Shown: positions 12,568-25,341 of the stretch, in pieces | How positions within the stretch are numbered: position 1 is the first letter of the stretch | Layout of the letters: each line of letters begins with the position of its first letter | Notes under the pieces: model-generated | What the model saw: the letters and a program-made list of their open reading frames with translations, nothing else | The model's database searches: none | Told to the model about the DNA's origin: nothing | Made by a program: the position numbers and the translations under genes | Source of the DNA: Mesostigma viride | Taxonomy: Eukaryota > Streptophyta > Mesostigmatophyceae > Mesostigmatales > Mesostigmataceae | DNA: 64,000 bases | Reading direction: 5' to 3' | NCBI GenBank assembly: GCA_009746045.1 | Contig: RPFO01000675.1 | Coordinates: 1-64,000, forward strand

Positions 12568-13728
12568 TCACGCCGCGCGGCCCTTGGCCTTTCCCCCCAG
12601 CAGCAGCAGCAGTCCCGCTGCCTGCATCTCCGCCACCACTTGTGCCTCCTCCTTGTACTTTACGATGGGCGGCCGGTCGGCCCCCCCCGCCTCGCGCGCC
12701 GCCAGCTCCTCGTACATGTCTGCGTGCAGCGCGCTGCCCACGTCGAACCCTGCCAGGGTGGGCACGATGCCGTTGGCCGCCACGCCCAGCAGCGCCTGCA
12801 TGCCGCTGCGCATGTGCGAAAGGGGGTTGAGCACCGACGCCAGCTGGCGGTGCGCCATCGCCTCCAGCCACAGCCAGTAGTTGAACGTGGCCGCTGACGC
12901 GCCAAAGGAGGTGACCACGCGCGTGCGGTTATGCTCCGGCTTGTCAAACCCAGGGGGCGGCGTCTTCGAGAAGAAGAGGGACGCGTCCCCCACACGCTCC
13001 CACATCGCGCGCTCCTGCGTGGCATTGCAGCAGCGTGAGGTGAGGCAGCCACACGCCGACGCGTAGTCCATGACAACCCACACGTCGCGCTTGTGGCCGA
13101 TGAAGCGCGCCAAGTCAGCCCGCCAGTTGGTGTTGAAGCGCACCACCACGCCGTAGCCGTCAATGGCCGCTCCCTGCCGTGGCCCGAGCGTCTCCAAGTT
13201 GTCCGAGTTGCCCACCAGCAGCACGTCGCGGTCCCCGATGAGCTGCACCAGCGGCCGCGTGGCCACCACAAGCTTGTGCAGGTCCTCTTCCCCCCGCAGG
13301 GCCTCATCCAGCATCGCGCGAAGCGTGGGCTCACCCAGCTGGCTCGCGTGCGACAGCGGCTCCCGGCAACCGCACGCCATGCGCTCCGCCTTGCGGCCCT
13401 TGGACTTCTCGCTGAGCCACTGCAGGCGGCGGTAGTACGGCAGCTCGGCCGGGCGCACCCAGGACGCCTTAGTGCGCGCCACCCAGCTCAGGTTGTCCAG
13501 CAGCTGGTACGCGGCGCACCCGAGCAAGTGGATGCGCCGCTCGGCCGCCGTCCGGTCCTGACGCGTGCGCGGTGCCTGCTGCTGGGTGGACTGGTGGAAC
13601 TTGGCCCAGTCGTCCACCATCTCCCTGCACGTGAGCCGGGAGGCCCGAGCGGGGTCAAAGGACAGCAGCTGGAGCGTGGCGGGCAGCCAGCCGAGCACTA
13701 AAACGCAAAGCAGGAGGAGGAAAGGCAT
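12568..13728 (-). CDS. GT29 sialyltransferase-like type II membrane protein
   Basis: An intact single-exon frame of 386 codons. Residues 3-22 form a hydrophobic N-terminal signal anchor, giving the layout expected of a Golgi type II glycosyltransferase. Sialylmotif L is at about residues 168-200 (LLVGNSDNL, then AIDGYGVVVRFN). Sialylmotif S is around 303-330 (PLSHMRSGM to AGFDVG). Motif VS reads H335-x4-E340 (HADMYE), matching the known HX4E pattern with its catalytic His. Two N-glycosylation sequons (N235AT, N267RT) are visible. GT29 enzymes transfer sialic acid from CMP-sialic acid in animals; plant and algal relatives mostly have other or unknown acceptors and donors, so the substrate is not assigned. 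The start is the first Met of the hydrophobic segment. Long frames on the other strand are shadows of GC-rich codons. The gene is divergent from the J-domain gene at 14825. Confidence 0.88.
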   Translation of the reverse strand: MPFLLLLCVLVLGWLPATLQLLSFDPARASRLTCREMVDDWAKFHQSTQQQAPRTRQDRTAAERRIHLLGCAAYQLLDNLSWVARTKASWVRPAELPYYRRLQWLSEKSKGRKAERMACGCREPLSHASQLGEPTLRAMLDEALRGEEDLHKLVVATRPLVQLIGDRDVLLVGNSDNLETLGPRQGAAIDGYGVVVRFNTNWRADLARFIGHKRDVWVVMDYASACGCLTSRCCNATQERAMWERVGDASLFFSKTPPPGFDKPEHNRTRVVTSFGASAATFNYWLWLEAMAHRQLASVLNPLSHMRSGMQALLGVAANGIVPTLAGFDVGSALHADMYEELAAREAGGADRPPIVKYKEEAQVVAEMQAAGLLLLLGGKAKGRAA

Positions 13729-14824
13729 AGCGCGGCGTCTCGTTCATAAATTCAGGGGAGCTGGTTTCCGTCCCAGAGAATACCCGCAATGCGCGCTGGA
13801 GATGACGAGTACTAGACCGTATCCGAACATCGTCATGGGTTTTTTAGCGCAAGCGAACAAGCCAATGCTAGCCCGACTTGGTCGGACAGCGCCTGCTCTC
13901 CGTTCTAAGAGTCATGGATGAAACAAACATCCGCAGATGACCGGTTTAGCGAAGCCAGCACCTCCCCATTGGTAAAACGATTGCCCAAGGCAAAGCATCC
14001 GGCCATTCTCCTTATTCGGTATCAACAGTAACGGGCCGAGCCAACTTATACATCGTTCGCAGCCATGGATGGCGTTTGTGCCCGCGTGCGCCTTGTCCAA
14101 ACTGTCGTCATGCACGGACCGGAGCAGCTACAAAGTCACGATGTCCACGTCCACGTCGTCATCTTGCTCGCCCGTAGCCCAGCGTCAAAGTAGTTGAAAG
14201 CGGAGATAGCGCGCCTCATATTCGGTGGTATAGACGGTGTTAATGCGTTGCGTGTACCTCGTTCATGGCCATCCAACTGCCAAGGAGCTTGTGTCCATCA
14301 TGACACTGGCATCACGTGTCGAACGTTGCTCGCAAGCAGGCGCACATTTTACAGGACTGAGTTTGGCGCGCATTTTTTGGCGAGGGTAAGGGAGTTGGGG
14401 AGACAGCCGCGCCGCGCCAGGCCGCCAGCTCCGCTTGTCGCAAGTGCGCCAGCTTTATTATTGTTGATCCTTGTAGGATAGGAATGCCACGTGGTTGTTG
14501 CAACCAGCGAGACTCCATCGGTCGCAGTTGGCACGTTGGCACGTCTTGGCACTAACCACTAATAATGGCACCATGATTTTCTGATGAAACGTTGCAGTTT
14601 GCCAATCCCAGTTTCTAACCATGGGAGCTCGAGACTTCGATCCTTACTATCCCCTTCCCCCTAAAGGTTTCCCGGACTTGAATGAAAATTTTCAAACCAG
14701 CACAAATTTGATACCATGACGTTTCTCTTCAATTGTCAGTTTATATCCTTGTAACTCACGGAAAGCGATTTTTGGATTTGATGTAGCCGATCTTGCGAGC
14801 TCCTTGGAGTAACGAGAGTTATTC
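13729..14824. promoter_or_regulatory. Shared upstream region of two divergent genes
   Basis: About 1.1 kb separates the start codons of the GT29 gene (minus) and the J-domain gene (plus), so both promoters and 5' untranslated regions must lie here. No clear TATA box or other named element was recognised, and there is no supported coding sequence. Assignment as promoter is by position only. Confidence 0.5.
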
Positions 14825-17800
14825 ATGGCAGGAGCGATAAAAATTTATCGTGCACATGGCAGCCATAATCTCTCGTTTGTTCCCTCTCAGCATGGCATAC
14901 TGTCTGGTGAGCTTCCTTCCAGAGCCAGAGCACCGCTGGCCGCAAGGCCTGCGCTCCCTTTCTGCGGGACGTCTTGTCGGAAAAGCCGGTGCTGCGTGGT
15001 GACGGCTGCCGCATTAGGTGGAGCAGATCCATACGCGCTACTCGGCGTCACTTCTACGTCGTCCTTGGCCACAGTAAAAGAAGCGTTTCGCAAAAAGGCA
15101 AGTTGGCAAAATTCGCTTGCGCATTTCATGCGTACATTAGGTTCACCATTAACTGGTTGAGGGACAGGGAATCTGCCAGCAAAGCAGTCATGCCAAATCC
15201 TTACGCACGCTTATTTGCAATAGTGAGCCCTGCCGTGCAAGGATCAACGGTAGCATTTCTAGGCATTCTGCACGTACTGCTATTATGCCGCTGGCTGAGT
15301 GGGACGTGTCCCATCCAAGTCAGTCCCGTGTCGCCACTGCCCACGAGGACGGTGGGCAGGACGCGCCTTTGGGAGCAATTTCCCAGCACATGTCGCGGTT
15401 GCCTAGGCGCTGCATTGCAGAAGGCATGGGTCAGCCTTTCAAAAGAATTCGAAAGAAGGCCAGGCTCGATAAAGTTTCTATTCTTTCCCGTGACAAATCC
15501 GAGACAACTGGCGGCTTCTCTTCCAGTCCTCGCATGCCTACTGCCGGGATCAGCTGTTCTTGTGTCCGAACGGTTACTTCTCGCCAGCTTACTTTTGCCT
15601 TTGGCGACCGCCTGGATGTTCGTTCCTGACCTGTCAGCCAATGCTTGCGCCATTGTTTCCAACAGTTGCGCATCAGCGGCCCGAGGGGCTCCCTTGGCCT
15701 TTGCAGTTGTGGTCACTGCCAGGGGCAGTCAGTCAGTCAGTCAGGTAGGCAGGCATTAATTGTCCCTGTACTCTCGACCAGTCGCTGGTGGGCACGAGGC
15801 ATGGTGTAGTCCGTGCGACAAGGAAGACCCTGCTTTGCTCTCACAGCACCTTTTGATCTCCACATTCCTTCTCTCCACATTCCATGGCCACTCGCTGCCT
15901 CCACAGCAACCGCGGTGCCTTCTTTTTATTCCGACCAGCCGCCACGTGGTGGCCCATGGCACCCTCCCTGACAGGATGAATGGGGTGCTGGGTGTTGGTG
16001 TTAATTACTTGCCACGTGCACCGCCGATGGAGTTCCTCCACCTCGTGACGGCCCTGTTGAACCCCCCCTTTGACGACATGAATGGGTTGTTAATGTAACT
16101 ACTGGCGCCGCAGATGAAGGAGTCCCACCCCGACGTGTCCCCGCTGGGCGAGCAGGAGGCCAACGAGCAAGCGGCAGCGCTCATCCACGCCTACAAGGTA
16201 GGGTCACCGCGCTCATCCACGTGCATAAGGTAAATCCGCTGCGCTCATCCACACGTACAAGGTATACCGGTCACCAGAGAAAAACGGGGCAGCCAGCACG
16301 GGGCATTCATGGGGCAGCAGCAGGTATACGCGTGAGCTGTGCGCGTAGGGTGGGGTGGGGTGGGGTGGGGTGGGGTGGGGTGGGGTGGGGTGGGGGGGGT
16401 GAGGCATACCGCCCGCCCTTTTGGCTGTCATGGTGACTGGGTGCGCGTGTGCACACATGGTCGGTGGGTGTTGCTGGGGCACACGCATGCAAGCAATAGA
16501 ACAAGCAACGCTGCACGTAGGCACCCAGGCAATGAAGCCATAAAAGAAGACTCCTGAAAATGTTGGGGGGGATGCCTCGGCAGGCAGGGAAGCACAGGTT
16601 CTGACATGCACCTTGCTCAGATAAGATATTGGCAGAACGCGAGTTGGCAGGATGTGCTAGCTGCCAGTATGCATTTGCCGTGTCCAAGCCGATGTGGCGG
16701 GTCAACTCCAGCGGGTTGGGTGCACCTGCTGTCCCTGTCCTCAACCGAAACATGCCCGTTGGTGGGTGTCCGGTTGCCTGCATGCTCATGCAGGTCCTGG
16801 TCGTGAAGCTGTCACCGAAAGAAAGGTGCGCACGTAGGGAAGTATCCAAGAAAGAAAGCGTGTACGTACAAGTAAGGACAGGTCGTCGCCAGCTGTCACC
16901 GGTGGACTTGATGTCGACCAGTCGTACTGGCAAGCCGGAGAAGAGCCGCCACCATGATGCAGATGTAGGCCAATCAAGATGTGGGCCGATCAGATGTTGG
17001 CAAATGACCATGGTCTTGGCGGCCCTGCGGAGATGATCAGGGCAAGCGAGCACAAGTTGGTAGGCTAGGAGCATGCTCACGGCCGGTGTCCCATTGCGGC
17101 TGCCAGCATCCGGGTTGGGTGACCAGGTTTAGGTTGTTGCCGCATATTAGGTTGCCATGCCCCACTCTTGGCTGAGTCATCCAGGGCAGCGTCTGTCCAG
17201 TGAGGTGGTTGGGCACTCCGTGCTGGGGGGAGCATTATTGTTATGCCGCCATGTGCCGTTGTTGGTGCAATGGAAAGAATGCGCATGAAGTTGCGATGGT
17301 GCCATGAAGGCGTGTGCTTGTGTCCTCTGCGTTCCTGCATTCACGCGAGCAGAGCTTTTACGTCCACATGTACATTAGGCATGAAGACTCGACGATCCAC
17401 AGATACAATCTATCTCATGAAACAGTTGTCCTGTATAACCTTGGGTTGTACTTGGTAGGAATGGTGACACACAGCAGACATTACAGTCGCTGTCATCATG
17501 ATCATACATCATATCATAGTGATTGGGGCCAGGCATCGCAATATATGTGCTGGCACCTTGCAACACGTACGCACCGCCCACACACACCACCAGCCACGAC
17601 GACGTGGGGGAGGAGCTGGACCCCTTTGGTGACCCGCAGAGTGAGGCGGACGAGGTGTTTGTGAACGAGTTGCGCTGCATCGGCCGAGGTGAGGAGGCGC
17701 CCGGCGCGCTGTTCCATATTGCTAATTATGGAACTCTCACATTATTTGCGGTGTTTCGTGGTACCCGCACCATGTGAGTGTGCGCTCGGCACAGTGCTGT

Positions 17801-20800
17801 GTCTTGCATCAACGGCTTCTTACTAAAACACGGCAATAAGCTGCCGAACGGCCCATGGTCGAGGGAGGGGGGCATCTCAGAGCCTGTGGTGAGCATATGT
17901 CTGCACACCCTTGTGCCTTGTTCCTCGCACTGGTGTCGGCTGCCTGGTGGGTTGGTGTCCCCTAATCTCTGGCACGAGCCAGCAAACACGCACACGCACA
18001 CGCATGAGTGGTTGGTCCCTGCTGGCTGTTGACAAGCAACCCCCTCCCCCCCCCATATGCCTTGCTGAATCCTGGGGACCTGCTACCACCTGACACTGCG
18101 GTACCGCGCCAGGGTGTCCCTACAGCTGCGTCGCGCGCGCACCGCTCACATTTGCTTTTGCAGAGGGCACGGGGGCAGCACGCGCCATCTGTCAGGGTGA
18201 AGGTGAGCCTCGCCCAGCGCCGCAGATGCAGGCGGCATGTTGCGGGCAAGTTGTGGAATTGAACAGTTGTAATCAATTATAAATGAAGTGGCTGCCGTTC
18301 TTGGCGCCGCTCCGTGGTACTGTATTTATCACCCATGATGCTGGCCCATGTGTTCATCATCCATGATGCTGGCCCATGTGTTCATCATCCATGATGCTGG
18401 CCCATGTGTTCATCATCCATGATGCTGGCCCATGTGTTCATCATCCATGATGCTGGCCCATGTGTTCATCACCCATGATGCTGGCCCATGTGTTCATCAT
18501 CCATGATGCTGGCCCATGTGTTCATCATCCATGATGCTGGCCCATGTGTTCATCATCCATGATGCTGGCCCATGTGTTCATCACCCATGATGCTGGCCCA
18601 TGTGTTCATCATCCATGATGCTGGCCCATGTGTTCATCATCCATGATGCTGGCCCATGTGTTCATCATCCATGATGCTGGCCCATGTGTTCATCACCCAT
18701 GATGCTGGCCCATGTGTTCATCATCCATGATGCTGGCCCATGTGTTCATCACCCATGATGCTGGCCCATGTGTTCATCATCCATGATGCTGGCCCATGTG
18801 TCCATCACCCATGATGCTGGCCCATGTGTTCATCATCCATGATGCTGGCCCATGTGTTCATCATCCATGATGCTGGCCCATGTGTTCATCATCCATGATG
18901 CTGGCCCATGTGTTCATCATCCATGATGCTGGCCCATGTGTTCATCATCCATGATGCTGGCCCATGTGTTCATCACCCATGATGCTGGCCCATGTGTTCA
19001 TCATCCATGATGCTGGCCCATGTGTTCATCATCCATGATGCTGGCCCATGTGTTCATCATCCATGATGCTGGCCCATGTGTTCATCACCCATGATGCTGG
19101 CCCATGTGTTCATCATCCATGATGCTGGCCCATGTGTTCATCACCCATGATGCTGGCCCATGTGTTCATCATCCATGATGCTGGCCCATGTGTCCATCAC
19201 CCATGATGCTGGCCCATGTGTTCATCATCCATGATGCTGGCCCATGTGTTCATCATCCATGATGCTGGCCCATGTGTTCATCATCCATGATGCTGGCCCA
19301 TGTGTTCATCATCCATGATGCTGGCCCATGTGTTCATCATCCATGATGCTGGCCCATGTGTTCATCACCCATGATGCTGGCCCATGTGTTCATCATCCAT
19401 GATGCTGGCCCATGTGTTCATCATCCATGATGCTGGCCCATGTGTTCATCATCCATGATGCTGGCCCATGTGTTCATCATCCATGATGCTGGCCCATGTG
19501 TTCATCACCCATGATGCTGGCCCATGTGTTCATCATCCATGATGCTGGCCCATGTGTTCATCATCCATGATGCTGGCCCATGTGTTCATCATCCATGATG
19601 CTGGCCCATGTGTCCATCATCCATGATGCTGGCCCATGTGTTCATCACCCATGATGCTGGCCCATGTGTTCATCATCCATGATGCTGGCCCATGTGTTCA
19701 TCATCCATGATGCTGGCCCATGTGTTCATCACCCATGATGCTGGCCCATGTGTTCATCACCCATGATGCTGGCCCATGTGTTCATCACCCATGATGCTGG
19801 CCCATGTGTTCATCATCCATGATGCTGGCCCATGTGTTCATCATCCATGATGCTGGCCCATGTGTTCATCACCCATGATGCTGGCCCATGTGTTCATCAT
19901 CCATGATGCTGGCCCATGTGTTCATCATCCATGATGCTGGCCCATGTGTCCATCATCCATGATGCTGGCCCATGTGTTCATCACCCATGATGCTGGCCCA
20001 TGTGTTCATCATCCATGATGCTGGCCCATGTGTTCATCATCCATGATGCTGGCCCATGTGTTCATCATCCATGATGCTGGCCCATGTGTTCATCATCCAT
20101 GATGCTGGCCCATGTGTTCATCATCCATGATGCTGGCCCATGTGTTCATCATCCATGATGCTGGCCCATGTGTTCATCATCCATGATGCTGGCCCATGTG
20201 TTCATCATCCATGATGCTGGCCCATGTGTTCATCATCCATGATGCTGGCCCATGTGTTCATCATCCATGATGCTGGCCCATGTGTTCATCACCCATGATG
20301 CTGGCCCATGTGTTCATCACCCATGATGCTGGCCCATGTGTTCATCACCCATGATGCTGGCCCATGTGTTCATCATCCATGATGCTGGCCCATGTGTTCA
20401 TCATCCATGATGCTGGCCCATGTGTTCATCATCCATGATGCTGGCCCATGTGTTCATCATCCATGATGCTGGCCCATGTGTTCATCATCCATGATGCTGG
20501 CCCATGTGTTCATCACCCATGATGCTGGCCCATGTGTTCATCATCCATGATGCTGGCCCATGTGTTCATCATCCATGATGCTGGCCCATGTGTTCATCAT
20601 CCATGATGCTGGCCCATGTGTTCATCATCCATGATGCTGGCCCATGTGTTCATCACCCATGATGCTGGCCCATGTGTTCATCATCCATGATGCTGGCCCA
20701 TGTGTTCATCATCCATGATGCTGGCCCATGTGTTCATCATCCATGATGCTGGCCCATGTGTTCATCATCCATGATGCTGGCCCATGTGTTCATCATCCAT

Positions 20801-21963
20801 GATGCTGGCCCATGTGTTCATCATCCATGATGCTGGCCCATGTGTTCATCATCCATGATGCTGGCCCATGTGTTCATCATCCATGATGCTGGCCCATGTG
20901 TTCATCACCCATGATGCTGGCCCATGTGTTCATCATCCATGATGCTGGCCCATGTGTTCATCATCCATGATGCTGGCCCATGTGTTCATCATCCATGATG
21001 CTGGCCCATGTGTTCATCATCCATGATGCTGGCCCATGTGTTCATCATCCATGATGCTGGCCCATGTGTTCATCATCCATGATGCTGGCCCATGTGTTCA
21101 TCATCCATGATGCTGGCCCATGTGTTCATCATCCATGATGCTGGCCCATGTGTTCATCACCCATGATGCTGGCCCATGTGTTCATCACCCATGATGCTGG
21201 CCCATGTGTTCATCATCCATGATGCTGGCCCATGTGTTCATCACCCATGATGCTGGCCCATGTGTTCATCACCCATGATGCTGGCCCATGTGTTCATCAT
21301 CCATGATGCTGGCCCATGTGTTCATCATCCATGATGCTGGCCCATGTGTTCATCATCCATGATGCTGGCCCATGTGTTCATCATCCATGATGCTGGCCCA
21401 TGTGTTCATCATCCATGATGCTGGCCAGCGCAACCAAGTGTCCTCGCCATCGTTCAGTTTTATATAAACTTTGATGTGTTGGGATCGTGCCTTTCCTCTA
21501 GTGGGAATAGGAACGTCTTCGTTGTTTTGTCACGACATGGCCGGGCGTGGGCCAATCACATGGTGAGGCTGCTGCACTAGGATGTAGATTGGCTAGCCTA
21601 GAATGCCATCTTTGTGCAGTCAGATTTTTAATTGTTATTATTTTTTATGTTCAGTATCTGTTTGCTGACAACGCCACAAAATCGGAATCAAGCGTGGCCA
21701 ATTGTTGATATTCAGGCCATTAGGGGGAACTTTGCCTGCATATTATCAGCACCTCAGAATTGTCGACCTCTGCTTGGTTGTCCCCATCCTTGCCCACGGT
21801 TGCTGCCATCATGCCGCGTCGCGCAGGCGGCAACTCGGCGTACCTGCTAAACCTGGCGGTGGGCCAGTGCCCCGTCTCATGCATCGCTTGGGTCACGCGC
21901 GCACAGAACCAAGTCCTCACGGCGCAGCTGCGGAGGTGTGTAGCTCGCCGTTCGTGTGTGTGA
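14825..21963 (+). CDS. Plastid-type J-domain protein with ferredoxin-like C-terminus (split gene)
   Basis: Exons inferred: 14825-15097, 16114-16197, 16794-16825 (tentative), 17594-17688, 18164-18202, 21827-21963; about 219 codons. The first ~60 residues are Ser/Arg/Ala-rich, like a chloroplast transit peptide. The J domain starts at DPYALLGV (about residue 68) and runs through VKEAFRKK into MKESHPDV, so the HPD motif (residues 96-98) is made by splicing. The C-terminal part (DEVFVNELRCIG, then ARAICQGE, then VGQCPVSCIAWVTRAQ) matches the ferredoxin-like region of chloroplast DnaJ/ferredoxin proteins, which normally binds a 4Fe-4S cluster. Exon phases agree at 17688/18164 and 18202/21827. The usual CxxCxxC loop is not recovered: after CIG the exon reads R. 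The first intron uses a GC donor. The true 3' end is uncertain: a GT follows 21935 and the frame otherwise stops at 21963. It may be functional or decaying. Confidence 0.72.
16347..16398. repeat. Pentanucleotide array TGGGG inside an intron
   Basis: About ten TGGGG units, G-rich on the plus strand, lie in the second intron of the J-domain gene, 150 bp after the exon ending at 16197. The G runs could form a quadruplex in the transcript. Confidence 0.95.
18333..21426. repeat. 28-bp minisatellite, 110.5 copies, in an intron
   Basis: The unit begins CCATGATGCTGGCCCATGTG and ends TTCATCAT; variant units end TTCATCAC or carry TGTCCATC. The length is exactly 110 units plus the first 14 bases, so there is no net length change across 3.1 kb. 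Each junction forms CATCATCCATGATG, a 6-bp inverted repeat with a 2-bp spacer. Variant units recur: TGTCCATCACCC occurs at about 18800 and 19192, 392 bp (14 units) apart, pointing to block duplication. It lies wholly within the intron between exons 18164-18202 and 21827-21963. Confidence 0.97.
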
Positions 21964-22265
21964 CCGTGTGTGTGGGTGTCCATGTGTGTGGGTGGCCTTG
22001 TGCGTCTGTGTGGCCGTGTGTGTGGGTGTCCGTGTGTGTGTGTGGCCGTGTGTGTGTGGGTGGCCGTGTGTGGGTGGCCGGGGTGGTGTGTGGCCGTGTG
22101 TGTGGGTTGCGGTGTGTGTTTGTGGCCATGTGTGGGTGGCCATGTCTGTGGGTGGCCGTGGTGGTGGGTGGCCGTGTGTGGGTGGCCGTGGGTGTGCCAG
22201 TGGCCGTGGGAGGCTGGCCGTTTTTGTGGCTGGCCATGTGTGTGGCTGGCCGTGTGTGTGGGTGA
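21960..22265. repeat. Imperfect TGTGTGGGTGGCCG-type repeat
   Basis: A degenerate array of GTGTGTGGGTGGCCGTG-like units starts at the end of the last recognised exon of the J-domain gene. It gives long open frames on both strands (Cys/Val/Trp-rich on plus, His/Thr-rich on minus) that are repeat artefacts. Confidence 0.9.
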
Positions 22266-22440
22266 ATGCAACTTGTATATTGTGCGCACAGGGAGCAATA
22301 AGTTTTTTTTAGTGCCTATGACTAAGTTTTCACCCAGCAGACCACTCCGTTGACAGCTACTGCTGCAACTTTCTATGCCTTGCAAGTGGCAGTCCATGCG
22401 AAGTCGTTATCAAATACTCATGTGGTGTGGCAAATCATGT

Positions 22441-23970
<1,530 letters not shown>

Positions 23971-24440
23971 AGCCAGGTACGTGGGCATATGCGTCAGTCA
24001 CAACACAATGGCCTACACCTAGGCATAGTATGTTTACCCAGATATTGTCCGTTTGATAAGCACAATATCATAATTTGAAGGATCATGATATTTCTTGCGG
24101 ACATCGATTCACATGGTAAGAAAAAAGCTAGAATGGACATTGGCTGTACGATATGATAATTGATATCTTCCATTCTTTCTTGGCTGACTGTCATCCTTTT
24201 TTACATGCATCCTGGTTGACATGGTACTTCTCCTTTACAGGGCGATTGACGGAAAGGAAGCAGCAAATGACGTGGGAGTTGTAATCGATTCCCTTATTGC
24301 ACAAGCGAATTATGAAAATGGGCGTGTTAGAACACCTCGAAGGAAACCCAAGTCTTCCACGGAATGGGTTGACATGTTTTAGTTCCTCTGTCAGTTGATG
24401 TTGGCCTGTAAATGTATCATGTTCATTCATGGATGAGGTA
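23971..24440. other. AT-richer spacer, no supported gene
   Basis: Ordinary-complexity sequence between the trinucleotide block and the first LINE fragment. No convincing frame, RNA gene or repeat was seen. Confidence 0.55.
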
Positions 24441-24570
24441 TTATGCTGGCACCAAGCGTGCACAGCCCGGGCGTTTTGTCCTCACGTGGCCTGCCCCAGG
24501 CCACGCACGGCTGGGCCGCCATCCGTGGACTTTCCGTGATAGGCTAGGTGTGGACATGTGCTATCCTAGA
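24441..24570 (+). mobile_element. LINE 3'-terminal coding fragment, plus strand
   Basis: The plus-strand frame reads LAGTK-like AGTKRAQPGRFVLTWPAPG, then RHPWTFRDRLGVDMC, nearly the same as the C-terminal end of the LINE copy at 37180-37310. Directly after DMCYP the sequence jumps into a LINE 3'-tail sequence in the opposite orientation, so this is a fragment broken by a later insertion or rearrangement. Confidence 0.85.
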
Positions 24571-24574
24571 ATTA

Positions 24575-24860
24575 ATTTACATGTAACTGCGTCACGTGAG
24601 CACAAGTCCTCAGGGAAATGAATATGGGATGGGGCGGATGGATGTAGCTATGTCTAGTTCATAGAGGACAACAACCCTCCGGCAGTGGGTTCATGTCCAG
24701 GTCATTAATTAATTAATTAATTAATTAATTAATTAATTAATAGACACGTGACTGCGTCACGTGAGCATAAGGCCTCAGTGGGAGGGGAACATGGGATGGA
24801 ATGGAATGGAATGTCCAGGTCATAGAGGACAACAACTACCCGGCAGTGGGGAAGGAGCGT
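24575..24860 (-). repeat. Two LINE 3'-tail copies around a TTAA-repeat run
   Basis: The tail sequence containing GTCACGTGAGCATAAG (G-to-C variants in the first copy), followed by CATAGAGGACAACAAC and CGGCAGTGGG, occurs twice, near 24583-24690 and 24745-24850. Between them lies about 40 bp of perfect TTAA repeat (24703-24742). The orientation matches the tail of the minus-strand LINE at 26781. The second copy holds a perfect CACGTGAC-TGC-GTCACGTG palindrome at 24745-24763. Confidence 0.8.
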
Positions 24861-25341
24861 GTTTGCAAACACGGGAGGCATGCTAGAAAAGACCCCTTGG
24901 GTCGCGAGCACCATAGATACAGAATAGGATTGTTTTTGTACATTAATTAATAATTAATTAGGAACATAACTCCGTCGGGAGTATATGTAGCACATAGCCC
25001 AGAGAAGGGGCATATGGCCTATCATACATTCTAAGCTACTTCCTGCAAGGGTGGGAATGTAAACGACCCTTGCTCTAGGTGCACCAGGGCACTTGCAGCC
25101 CCATGATGTTCAAGCTATGCCCAGCTAAGGGGGAGCCTGTCATGGGGGGGAAGATCAGTATAGCTATACAAAAGCTAGGGCATGGCGTCTCAGCAGAGAG
25201 TTACTCCCTGCATGGGCACGGCATCATCTAGCTGGAGGGTGGCTCATCATAGGCACACATGTACATGACTAAAAAGGCTAGGCCTCAGCTGGTATAGTGC
25301 CTGTATTAGGCGGGCATGTACAAGGCCACTGTCTAACTATT

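Noticed and set aside
12439-13701. Plus-strand frames of up to 202 codons opposite the GT29 gene
   Set aside because: Shadows of GC-rich codons; no recognisable motif, while the minus-strand frame has ordered sialylmotifs.
14570-14610. CTGATGAAAC resembling a hammerhead ribozyme core
   Set aside because: There is no room for stem II between CTGATGA and GAAA, and no flanking stems were found.
17689-17773. Read-through of the J-domain gene exon to the strong donor at 17774 (giving APGALFHIANYG)
   Set aside because: It resembles the missing ferredoxin segment loosely, but the phase at 17773 puts the next exon (18164) out of frame with an early stop; the donor at 17689 keeps all later exons in phase. 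Kept only as an alternative to test with cDNA.
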